Shown piece after piece: positions 50,871 through 61,151 of a stretch of DNA of 64,000 nt (the stretch's first letter is position 1; every line of letters starts with the position of its first letter). The position numbers and the translations under genes are program-made. The notes under the pieces are model-generated. The model saw only the letters and a program-made list of their open reading frames with translations, had not been told where the DNA came from and made no database searches. Source of the DNA: Aristolochia californica (Eukaryota > Streptophyta > Magnoliopsida > Piperales > Aristolochiaceae); assembly GCA_029961685.1 (NCBI GenBank), contig JARWKL010000006.1:17299276-17363275 (forward strand). Reading direction: 5' to 3'.

Positions 50871-52177
50871 AGGCATTTTTAAGTGAGTGTTAACTCTCAA
50901 ACCATAAGTCATTTCTAACAAAAATTATAGCCGTTACACATCATTAATCGATCAAAACATATACGATGATCTATGATTGTATGGTCCGATTTTTTTAAAA
51001 AAGGAAAAAAGTGGATTGTTTGGCTCTGATAAATATCCCACCGCACATTAACTTGAGAAATTAATTTTTTCTCTCCTTGAAATTTTAGGATCATTAGGTC
51101 ATTTGCACCATCAACATGTTTTAGGCATGAATATCCACCACCTTTAAAACATGTTAGGATCAATTAGAAATCTCTTTATTACAAAATTCCACCAAACTTT
51201 AAGGGGTTGTACTAGTGGAATTTCCCAAACATGGATAACAAAACATTGGTGTTCATTTATAGTGCTTGAAACAATTTTCTTCACATATATTTATTATCGT
51301 TTTTAATTTTTTGCATACATAAACTCTAAAATTTTCCTTTTATAGTGATCTATTTTCCTTATCTTTTTGTCTACGAGAAAAAAGGGAGAGTGAAAACTCA
51401 AGTTTGGATTTGAAAAAAAATGAACTTCCAAAATGGAAATGCACAAATGCTAAGAGAGATAATTCAAAAAAGTATATGTGATTTTTAAGGATTGTAAATT
51501 CTTTTAAGTTTTTTATATATTAGGTTTTGCAATCATCGGAAGAGGGGGGCAAAGCTTGTTTAACTGAGTATTGACTTCAAAACCAGAAGTCATTTCTAAC
51601 AAAAATTATAGGCATTACACATCATTAATTGATCAAAACATTTAGATGCTTTATTATTGTTTGGTCCCACTGCACGTTAACTTGAGAATTTAATTTTTTC
51701 TACTGCTTGAAATTTTTGAATCATTAGGTCATTTGCATCTTCAACATGTTTCGGGCATGCATATGCACCACATTTAAAACATGTTAGAATCAATTAGAAA
51801 TATATTTCTTTTAAAATTCCACCAAGCTATTGGGGGTTGTACTAGTGGAATTTTCCAAACATGGATAACAAAACTTTGGTGTTCATTTTTAGTGCGTAAA
51901 TACTTTTCTTCACTTACTTTTATTATACTTTTCAATTTTTTGCATACATAAACTCTAAAAATTTCATTTTGGTTTGATCTATTTGCCTTATCTTTTTGTT
52001 TACGTGAAAAATGGGAGAGAGAAAACTCAAGTTTGGATTTGAAAAAAATGGAACATCTAAAATAGAAATGCGTAAATGGTGAGAGATATAATTCCAAAAA
52101 GTATCTGTGATTATTAAGGATTGTAAACTCTTTTATTTTTTTATATATTGGGTTTTGCAAACATCAAAAGAGGGAGA

Positions 52178-52205
52178 GGGGGGGGGGGGGGGGGGGGGGG
52201 GGGGG
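52178..52205 (-). repeat. Poly-G tract, 28 bases
   Basis: An F-type unit with AGGGAGAGG before the run and AAGGGGGGGAGGAG after it. The counterpart near 35117-35138 is a broken G-rich run. Confidence 0.94.
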
Positions 52206-52871
52206 AAGGGGGGGAGGAGTGTGTGGCACTTTTTACTGAGTTTTGACTCCCAAATCGTAAGTTATTTCTAACAAAAATTATAGCCGTTACACATCTTTAA
52301 TCGATAAAAATATTTACGTTGATCTATGATAGTTAGGTCCACTTTTTGTAAAATAGACAAAAAGTGGGTTGTTTGGCTCTAGTAAATATCCCATCACACG
52401 TTAACTTGAGAATTAATTTTTTTCTACTCCTTGAAATTTTTGGTTCATGGTGTCATTTGCAGCTTCAACAAGTTTAAGGCATGCATATCCACTACATTTA
52501 AAACATGTTAGGATCTATTATAAATCTCTTTCTTATAATATTCCAGCAAGCTATTAGGGATTGTACTAGTGAAATTTCGAAAAAATGGATAACAAACCTT
52601 TGGTATTCATTTTTAGTGTGTGAAATAATTTTCTTCACTTACATTCATTATTGTTTTCAATTTTCATTTTGTTGTGATCTATTTGCCTTATCTTTTTGCT
52701 TACGAGAAAAATGAGAGTTTTAAAACTCAAGTTTGGATTTGAAAAACATTGAACATCTAAAATGGAAATGCACAAATTCTGAGAGAAATAATTCCAAAAT
52801 GTATCTATGATTTTTAAAGATTTTAAACTCTTTTAGTTCTTTATATATTGGGTTTTCCGATCATTGGAAGA

Positions 52872-52889
52872 GGGGGGGGGGGGGGGGGG
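52872..52889 (-). repeat. Poly-G tract, 18 bases
   Basis: In a D-type unit. The counterpart near 35814 has only 6 G. Confidence 0.93.
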
Positions 52890-53649
52890 AGGTGAGGCAT
52901 TTTTAAGTGAGTGTTGACTCCAAACCAATAAGTCTTTTCCAACAAACATGATAGCCGTTACACATCATTAATTGATCAAAACATTTACAATGATCAATGA
53001 TTGTTAGGACCGCTTTTTGTAAAATAGGCAAAAAGTGGGTTGTTTGGCTATGGTAAATATCCCACTGCACTTTAACTTGAGAATTTAATTTTTTCTACCC
53101 CTTGAAAATTTTGGATCATTAGGTTATTTGCATGTTCAACATGTTTAAGGCATGCATATCCACCACATTTAAAACATGCTGGGATCAATCAGAAATCTCT
53201 TTCTTATAAAGTTGGCCCAGTCATTAGGGGTTGTACTAGTGGAATTTACCAAACATGGATAACAAAACTTTTGTGTTCCTTTTAAGTGCGTGAAATAATT
53301 TTCTTCACTTAACTTTATTATAGTATTAATTTTTTTGCATACATAAACTCTAAAATTTTCATTTTGTTGTGATCTATTTGCCTTATCTTTTTGTTTACAA
53401 GAAAAAATGAGAGAGTGAAAACTCAAGTTTGGATTTTAAAACAATTGAACATCCAAAATGGAAATGCATAAAGGCTGAGAGATAATTCTAAAAACAATCT
53501 GTGATTTTTAAGGATTGTAATATCTTTCACTTTTTTATATATTGGGTTTTGCACTCATCAGAAGAGGGGGGCGAGGCATATTTAAATGAGTGTTGACTCC
53601 CAAACCGTAAGTTGATTCTAAAAAAAATTATAGCCATTACACATCATTA

Positions 53650-53675
53650 ATCGATCAAAACATGTTTTAAATGTG
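53650..53675. other. Orientation switch 2 (- units to + units)
   Basis: A - strand unit reads TTAATCGATCAAAACAT, where TTACGATGATC normally follows. The sequence continues instead as GTTTTAAATGTGG, which belongs to the + strand form CCTAACATGTTTTAAATG. The two sides share about five bases (AACAT), and the join creates the 12-base palindrome AAAACATGTTTT at about 53657-53668. The break lies about 262 bp into the inverted unit and about 70 bp into the + unit. Confidence 0.92.
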
Positions 53676-55807
53676 GATATGCATGCTTGAAACATGTTGA
53701 AGATGCAAATGATCTAACGATCCAAAAATTTCAAGGAGCTAAAAAAATTATATTCTCAAGTTAACGTGTGGTGGGATATTTACCAGAGCGAAACAATCCA
53801 CTTTTTGCGTATTTTAAAAAAAGCGTACCTAACAATCATAGATCATTGTAAATGTTTTGTTTGATTAATGATGTGTAAAGGCTATAATATTTGTTAGAAA
53901 TGATTTGTGTTTTGGGAGTCAACACTCATTTAAAAATACCTCACCCCCACTTTTTCTATGATAGGAAAACCAAATATATAAAAAACCGGAAGAGTTTACA
54001 ATCTTAAAAAATCACAGATACTTTTTGGAATTATCTCTCTCAGCATTTGTGCATTTCTATTTTGGATGTCAATTTTTTTTCAAATCCAAACTTTGGTTTT
54101 CTCGCTCCCATTTTTCTCGTAAACAAAAATATAAGGCAAATTGATAAAAAATAAATAAAATTTTAGAGTTTATGGATGCAAAAAATTTAAAACTATAACA
54201 AATGTAAGTGAAAAAAATTATTTCACGCACTTAAAATGAACACCAAAGTTTGGTTATCCATGTTTGGGAAATTCCACTAATACAACCTCTAATAGCATGG
54301 TGGAATTTTATACGAAAGAGCTTTATAATTGATCCTATCATGTTTTAAATGTGGATATGCATGCCTGAAACATGTTAAAGGTGCAAATGACGTAATGATC
54401 CAAAAATTTCAGGGAGTAGAAAAAATTAAATTCTCAAGTTAACGTGCGGTGGCATCTTTATAAGAGCCAAACAACCAACTTTTTGCCAATTTTAAAATAA
54501 CGGACCTGACAATCAAAGATCATCGTAAATATTTTGATCGATTAATGATGTGTAACGGCTATAATTTTTCTTGGAAATGACTTATGGTTTGGGAGTCAAC
54601 ACTCAGTTAAAAATACATCGCACCCCCTTTTCCGATGATTGCAAAACCTAATATATAAAAAACTAAAAGAGTTTAAAGTCCTTAAAAATCAAAAACACCT
54701 TTCGAAATTATCTCACTCAGCATTTGTGTGTTTCCTTTTTGGATCAATTTTTTTTCAAATCCAAACTTGATTTTGCACTCTCCCATTTTTCTCGTAAACA
54801 AAAAGAAAAGGCAAATAGATCACAACAAAATGAAAATTTTAGAGTTTATGTTTGCAAAAAATTGAAAACTATAATAAATGTAAGTGAAGAAAATTATTTC
54901 ACTCACAAAAAATCAAACCAAAGTTTTGTTATCCATGTTTGGGAAATTTCACTATTACAACCCCTAATAGCTTGGTGAAATTTTATAAGAAAGGGATTTC
55001 TAATTGATCCTATCATGTTTTAAATGATGTGGACATGCATGCCTGAAACATGTTGAAGATGCAAATGACCTATTGATCCAAAAATTTCAAGAAGTAGAAA
55101 ATATTAAATTCACAAGTTAATGTACGGTGGGATATTTACTAGAGCCAAACAAAAAGCAAACCTAGCAATCATAGATCATCGAAAACGTTTTGATCAATTA
55201 ATGATGTGTAACGGCTTTAATTTTTGTCAGAAATGACTTTTGGTTTCAGAGTCATTACTCAGTTAAAAATACCTCACCCCTCCTTTTCCAATGATTGCAA
55301 AATCTAATATATAAAAAATCAAAGCGTTCACAATCATTAAAAATCACAGACACTGTTTGGAATTATCTCTCTCAGCAATTGAGTATTTTCATTTTGGATG
55401 TTCAATTTTTTTTCAAATCCAAACTTGAGTTTTCACACTCCCATTTTTCTTGTAAACAAAAAGATAAGGCAAATAGATCACAACGAAATGAAAATTTTAG
55501 AGTTTATATATGCAAAAAATATAAAACTATAACAAATGTAACTAAAAAAAATTATTTCACTCACAAAAAATCAAACCAAAGTTTTGTTATCCATGTTTGG
55601 GAAATTTCACTAGTATAACCCTTAATAGCTTGGTGAAATTTTATAAGAAAGAGATTTCTACTTGATCCTAACATGTTTTAAATGTGGATTTGCATGTTTG
55701 AAAAAAGTTGAAGATGCAAATGACCTAATGATTGGAAAATTTCAAGGAGTAGAAAAAATTAAATTCTCAAGTTAACGAGTGGTGGGATATTTACCAGAGC
55801 TAAACAA

Positions 55808-55971
55808 CCGACTTTTTGCCTATCTTACTAAAAGTGAACCTAACAATCATAGATCATCGTAATTGTTTTGATCGATTAATGATGTGTAACCGACTTTTTG
55901 CCTATTTTACTATAAGCAGACCTAACAATCATAGATCATCATAAATGTTTTGATCGATTAATGATGTGTAA
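55808..55971 (+). repeat. 82-bp tandem duplication inside a unit
   Basis: CCGACTTTTTGCCTAT at 55808 recurs at 55890, and both are followed by the CCTAACAATCATAGATCATC part and ATTAATGATGTGTAAC. The copies differ at about eight places (TCTTACTAAAAGTGAA against TTTTACTATAAGCAGA), so it is not fresh. The unit starting at 55608 is 763 bp because of it. Confidence 0.9.
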
Positions 55972-56370
55972 CGACTATAATTTTTGTTAGAAATGACTTA
56001 TGGTTATGGAGTCAACACTCAGTTAAAAATGGCTCAACCCCCCTTTTTCGATGATTGAAAAACCTAATATATAAAAAACAAAAAGAGTTTATAATCCTTG
56101 AAAATCATATATACTTTTTGAAATTATCTCACTCAGAATTTGTGCATTTCCATTTTGGATGTTCAATTTTATTTTCAAATCCAAACTTGAGTTTTCACTT
56201 TCCCATTTTTCTCTTAAACAAAATGATAAGGAAAATAGTTAACAACAAAATGAAATTTTAGAGTGTATGTATGCAAAATAATTGAAAACTATAATAAATT
56301 TAAGTGAATAGATTTATTTAACGCACTAAAAATGAACACCAAAGTTTATTTATCCATGTATGGGAAATTC

Positions 56371-56902
56371 CACAAGTACAACCCCAAAAAGCTTGGTGGA
56401 ATTTTATAACAAAGAGATTTCTAATTGATCCTAACATGTTTCAAATGTGGATATGCATGCTTGAAACATGATGAAGAAGAAAATGACCTAATGATTCAAA
56501 AATTTCAAGGAGCAAAAAAAATTAAATTCTCAAGTTAATGTGCGGTGGGATATTTACATAGCCAAACAATCCACTTTTTGCCTCTTTTATAAAAAGCGGA
56601 CCTGACAATCATAGATCATTGTAAATTTTTTGATCGATTAATGATGTGTATCAGCTATAATATTATTTAGAAATGACTTGTGGTTTGGGAGTCAACACAG
56701 TTAAAATTGTCTGGCCCCCCCTTTTCCGATGATTTCAAAACCTAATATATAAAAAAATCAAAGAGTTTACAATCCTTAAAAATCATAGATACTTTTTGGA
56801 ATTATCTTTTTCAGCATTTGTGCATTTCCATGTTGGATGTTCAATTTATTTACCACACTAAAAATGAACACCAAAGTTTTGTTATCCATGTTTTGGAAAT
56901 TC
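56371..56902 (+). repeat. Shortened unit, 532 bp
   Basis: TTGGATGTTCAATTTATTTACCACACTAAAAATG near 56835-56868 shows that about 150 bp between the T-run and the ATTTCACGCAC part are missing. The joined ends share ATTT. The front half is complete and carries the short TGTGGATATGC form. Confidence 0.88.
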
Positions 56903-59611
56903 CACTAGTACAACCCCTAATAGCTTGGTGGAATTTTATATGAAAGAGATTTCTAATTGATCCTAACATGTTTTAAATGTGGTGGATACGCATGCCTGAA
57001 ACATGTTGAAGATGCAAATGACCTAATGATCCAAATATTTCACGGAGTTTAAAAAATCAAATTCTCAAGTTAACGTGCGGTGGGATATTTAAGAGAGCCA
57101 AACAACCTACTTTTTGCCAATTTTACAAAAAGTGGACCTAACAATCATGCATCATCGTCAATGTTTTGATCGATTAATGATGTGTAAAGGCTATGATTTT
57201 TATTAGAAATGACTTATGGTTTAGGAGTCAACACTCATTTAAAAATGCCTCGCCCCCCTCTTCCGATGATTGCAAGACCTTATATATAAAAAACTAAAAG
57301 TGTTTACAATATATAAAAATCACAGATACTTTTTGGGATTATCTCTCTCAGCATTTGTGCATTTCCATTTTAAAAGTTCAATTTTTTTTCAAATCCTAAC
57401 TTGAGTTTCACTCTCCCATTTTTCTCGCAAACAAAAAGATTAGGCAAAAAGGTAACAACAAAATGAAAATTTTAGAGTTTGTATGCAAAAAATTAAAAAA
57501 CTATAATATATGTAAGTGAAGAAAATTATATCAAACACTAAAAATGAACACCAAAGTTTTGGCATCCATGTTTGGGAAATTCCACTAGTACAAACCCTAA
57601 TAGCTTGGAGCAATTTTATAAGAAATAGATTTCTAATTGATCCTAACATGTTTTAAATGTGGTGGATATGCATGCCCGAAAAATGTTGAAAAAGCAAATG
57701 ATCTAATGATCCAAAAATTTCGAGTAGAAAAAATTAAATTCTGAAGTTAACGTGCGGTGGGATATTTTCAAGAGCCAAACAACCCACTTTTTACCTATTT
57801 TACATAAGGCAAACCTAATAATCATAGATCATCGTAAATGTTTGGATCAATTAATGATGTGTAACGGCTATAAATTTTTTTATAAATGACTTATTGTTCG
57901 GGAATCAACAGTCAATTAAAAATGCTTCGCCCCCTGCTTCCGATGATTGCAAAACCTAATATGTAAAAAACTAAAAGTGTTTACAATCCTTAAAAGTATC
58001 AGAACTTTTTGGAATTATCTCTCTCAGCATTTGAGCATTTCCATTTTGGATGTTCAATTTTTTTTCAAATCGAAACTTGAGTTTTCACTCACTCATTTTT
58101 CTTGGAAATAAAATGATATGGCAAATAGATCACAACAAAATGAAAATTTTAGAGTTTAAGTATGCAAAAAAATTGAAAACTATAATAAATGTAAGTGAAG
58201 AAAATTATTTCATGCACTAAAAATGGACACCGAAGTTTTGTTATCCATGTTTATGAAATTCCACTAGTACAACCCCTAATAGCTTGGTGGAATTTTATAA
58301 GAAAGAGATTTCTAATTTATCCTAACATGTTTTAAATGTAGCTGATATGCATGCCTGAAACATTTTGAAGATGCAAATGACCTAATAATCCAAATATTTC
58401 GAGTAGAAAAAATTAAATTCTCCAGTTAATATTTACGAGAACAAAACAACCAACTTTTTGTCTATTTTACCAAAAGAGAACCAAACAATCATAGATCATC
58501 GTAAATGTTTTGATCGATTACTAATGTGTAACGGCTATCTTTTTTATTAGAAATGACATATGGTTTGGGAGTCAACACTCCGTTAAAAATTTCTTGCCCC
58601 ACTCTTCCGATGATTGCAAAACCCAATATATAAAATACTAGAAGAGTTTACATTCTTTAAAAATCACAGATTTGTTTTGGAATTATCTCACTCAGTATTT
58701 GTGCATTTCCATTTTGAATGTTCAATTTTTTTTCAGATCCAAACTTGAGTTTTCACTCTCCCATTTTTCTCTTAAACAAAAAGATAAGGCAAATAGATTA
58801 CAACAAAATGAAAATAGTAGTGTTTATGTATGCCAAAACTTGAAAAATATATTAAATGTAAGTGAAAAAAACTATTTCACGCACTAGAAATGAACACCAA
58901 AGTTTTGTTATCCATGTTTAGGAAATTCCACAAGTACAAAACCTAATAGCTTTGCGGAATTTTATAAGAAAGAGATTTCTAATTGATCCTAACATGTTTT
59001 AAATGTGGTGGATATGCATGCCCAAAACATTTTGAAGAGGCAAATTACCAAATTATCCAAAACTTTCAAAGAGTAGAAAAAATTAAATTCTCAAGTTAAC
59101 GTGCGGTGGGATATTTACCAGAGAAAAACAGCCAACTTTTTGCCTAATTTTCAAAAAGGAAACCGAACAATCATAGATCGTCATAAATATTTTGATCGAT
59201 CAATGATGTGTAATGGCTATAATTTTTGTTAGAAATGACTTATGATGTGGGAATCCACAATCAGTTAAAAATGCCTCGCCCCTCCTCTTCCGATGATTCC
59301 AAAACCCAATATATAAAAACCTAAAAGTGTTTACAATCCTTAAAAATCACAGATAATTCTTGGAATTATCTCTCTCAGCATTTGTGCATTTCTATTTTGG
59401 ATGTTAAATTTTTATTCAAATCTAAACTTGAGTTTTCTCACTCCCATTTTTCTCGTAAACACAAAGAGATGGCAATAAATCACAACAAAATGAAAATTTT
59501 TGAATTGATGTATGCAAAAAAATTTTAAACTATAATAAATTTAAGTCAAGAAATTTATTTCATGCACTAAAAATGAACACGAAAGTTTTGTTATCCTTGT
59601 TTGGGAAATTC
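56903..59611 (+). repeat. Four-monomer higher-order repeat, copy 1 (2,709 bp)
   Basis: Units at 56903, 57583, 58262 and 58929. The first carries rare variants repeated exactly 2,709 bp later: GGAGTTTAAAAAAT near 57044, GATATTTAAGAGAGCC near 57083, CATGCATCATCGTCAATG near 57146, GTAAAGGCTATGATTTT near 57184 and TTTTAAAAGTTCAATT near 57369. The second unit carries GCTTGGAGCAATTTT near 57603. All four units have the ordinary GTGGTGGATATG form (GTAGCTGATATG in the third), unlike many neighbours in this block. Confidence 0.85.
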
Positions 59612-60710
59612 CAATAGTACAACCCCTAATAGCTTGGTGGAATTTTATAAGAAAGAGATTTCTAATTGATCCTAACATGTTTTAAATGTGGTGGATATGA
59701 ATGCCTGAAACATGTTGAAGATGCAAATGACCAAATGATCCAAAAATTTCAAGGAGTTTAAAAAATTAAATTCTCAAGTTAATGTGCGGTGGGATATTTA
59801 AGAGAGCCAAAGAACCTACATTTTGAAAATTTTACGAAAAATGAACCTAACAATCATGCATCATCGTCAATGTTTTGATCGATTAATGATGTGTAAAGGC
59901 TATGATTTTGATTAGAAATGACATATGGTTTAGGAGTCAACACTCATTTAAAAATGCCTCGCCTCCCTCTTCCGATGATTGCAAAACCTTATATATAAAA
60001 AAATAAAAGAGTTTACAATCTGTAAAAATCACAAATACTTTTTGGAATTATCTCTCTCAGCACTTGTGCATTTCCATTTTAAAAGTTCAATTTTTTTTCA
60101 AATCCAAACTTGAGTTCACTCTCCCATTTTTCTCGCAAAAAAAAAGATAAGGCAAATAACTCACAACAAAATGAATATTTTAGAGTTTATATATGCAAAA
60201 AATTAAAAACTACAATAAATGTAAGTGAAGAAAATTATTTCAAGCACTAAAAACGAACACCAAAGTTTTGTTATCCATGTTTGGAAAATTCCACTAGTAC
60301 AACCCCTAATAGCTTGGAGCAATTTTATAAGAAAGAGATTTCTAATTGATCCTAACATGTTTTAAATGTGGTGGATATGCATGCCCAAAAAATGTTGAAG
60401 AAGCAAATGTTCTAATGATCCAAAAATTTCAAGGAGTAGAAAAAATTAAATTCTCAAGTTAACATGCGGTGGGATATTTACAAGAGCCAAACAACCCACT
60501 TTTTGCCTATTTTACAATTAGTGGACCTAGCAATCATTGATCATCATAAATGTTTTGATGGAATAATGATGTGTAACAGCTATAATTTTTTTCAGAAATC
60601 TCTTATGGTTTGGGAGTCAACACTCAGTTAAAAATACATTGCCCCCCTCTTCCGATGATTGTCAAACCTATAATATAAAAACTACAAAAGTTTACAATCC
60701 TTAAAATCAC
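59612..60710 (+). repeat. Four-monomer higher-order repeat, partial copy 2
   Basis: Units at 59612 and 60292 match 56903 and 57583 with the same rare variants (GATATTTAAGAGAGCC near 59792, CATGCATCATCGTCAATG near 59855, GCTTGGAGCAATTTT near 60312). Likeness is lost within the second unit, near the C tract at about 60640, where the segment related to 61482 begins. Only about 1.1 kb of the 2.7 kb repeat is present. Confidence 0.82.
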
Positions 60711-61151
60711 AGATAATTTTTGGTATTATCTCTCTCACCATTTGTGCTTTTCTATTTTGGATGTTCAATTTTTTTTGAAATCCAAATTTGAGTTTTCCCT
60801 CCTTGATTTTTGTCATAAACAAAAAGATAATTGGAGTTTTTCGATGATTGCAAAAACTAATATATAAAAAGCTAAATGAGTTTAGAATCCTTAAAAATGA
60901 CAGATACATTTTGGAATTGTCTCTCTCAACATTTCTGCATTTCCATATTCGATGTTCAAGTTTTTTTGAAATCCAAATTTGAGTTTTCCCTCCTTGATTT
61001 TTGTCATAAACAAAAAGATAAGAGAAATAGATCACAAGAAAATGAAAATTTTAGAGTTTATGCATGCAAAAAATATAAAAATAAGTGAAGAAAATTATTT
61101 CACGCACTAAAAATGAACACCAAAGTTTTTTTATCCAAGTTTGGGAAAATC
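60292..61151 (+). repeat. Lengthened unit, 860 bp, partial duplication of about 190 bp
   Basis: The stretch TCCAAATTTGAGTTTTCCC to CATAAACAAAAAGATAA occurs at 60781-60830 and again about 191 bp later, at 60972-61021. Both copies carry the rare CCTCCTTGATTTTTGTCATAAAC in place of the usual CTCCCATTTTTCTCG. Between them is a second C-tract and TATA-like region (near 60841-60870) that has lost the C run. The first part also matches 61482-61640 at an offset of about 854 bp. Confidence 0.86.

Larger units (their letters stand above)
28795..53660 (-). repeat. Satellite array block 2, inverted, about 34 unit starts
   Basis: The same satellite as the flanking blocks, but reading on the - strand: the start motif appears as its complement, TGTACTAGTGG. 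Unit starts on the - strand, given as their rightmost base: 29336, 30031, 30813, 31493, 32178, 32876, 33545, 34188, 34796, 35490, 36170, 36852, 37499, 38534, 39358, 40377, 41197, 42217, 43109, 43744, 44448, 45136, 45816, 46498, 47137, 47756, 48448, 49167, 49867, 50567, 51217, 51847, 52571, 53241. The wide spacings between 37499 and 43109 come from a higher-order repeat whose middle monomer has lost its start motif. Unit lengths are more uneven than in block 1, and long G tracts are frequent. No gene or foreign insertion is seen. Confidence 0.96.
48440..53660 (-). repeat. About 5.2 kb duplicated segment, right copy
   Basis: Carries the same ordered set of unit variants as 31.4-36.6 kb, including the 48-bp-shorter unit near 50750, the CACCATCAACATGTTTTAGGC variant near 51107, the ACATCTTTAATCG variant near 52290 and GTTGATTCTAAAAAAA near 53610. 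Its right end coincides with the orientation switch at about 53660; the left copy reaches the matching place near 36595 and simply continues. G tracts differ strongly in length between the two copies (for example 28 bases at 52178 against a broken 6-5-4 run near 35120), so they have changed since duplication. Confidence 0.8.

Noticed and set aside
51774..52160. Longest open frame in the window, 128 codons
   Set aside because: It is two satellite frames fused through a small deletion near 51900; the parts match the usual unit translations and no family.
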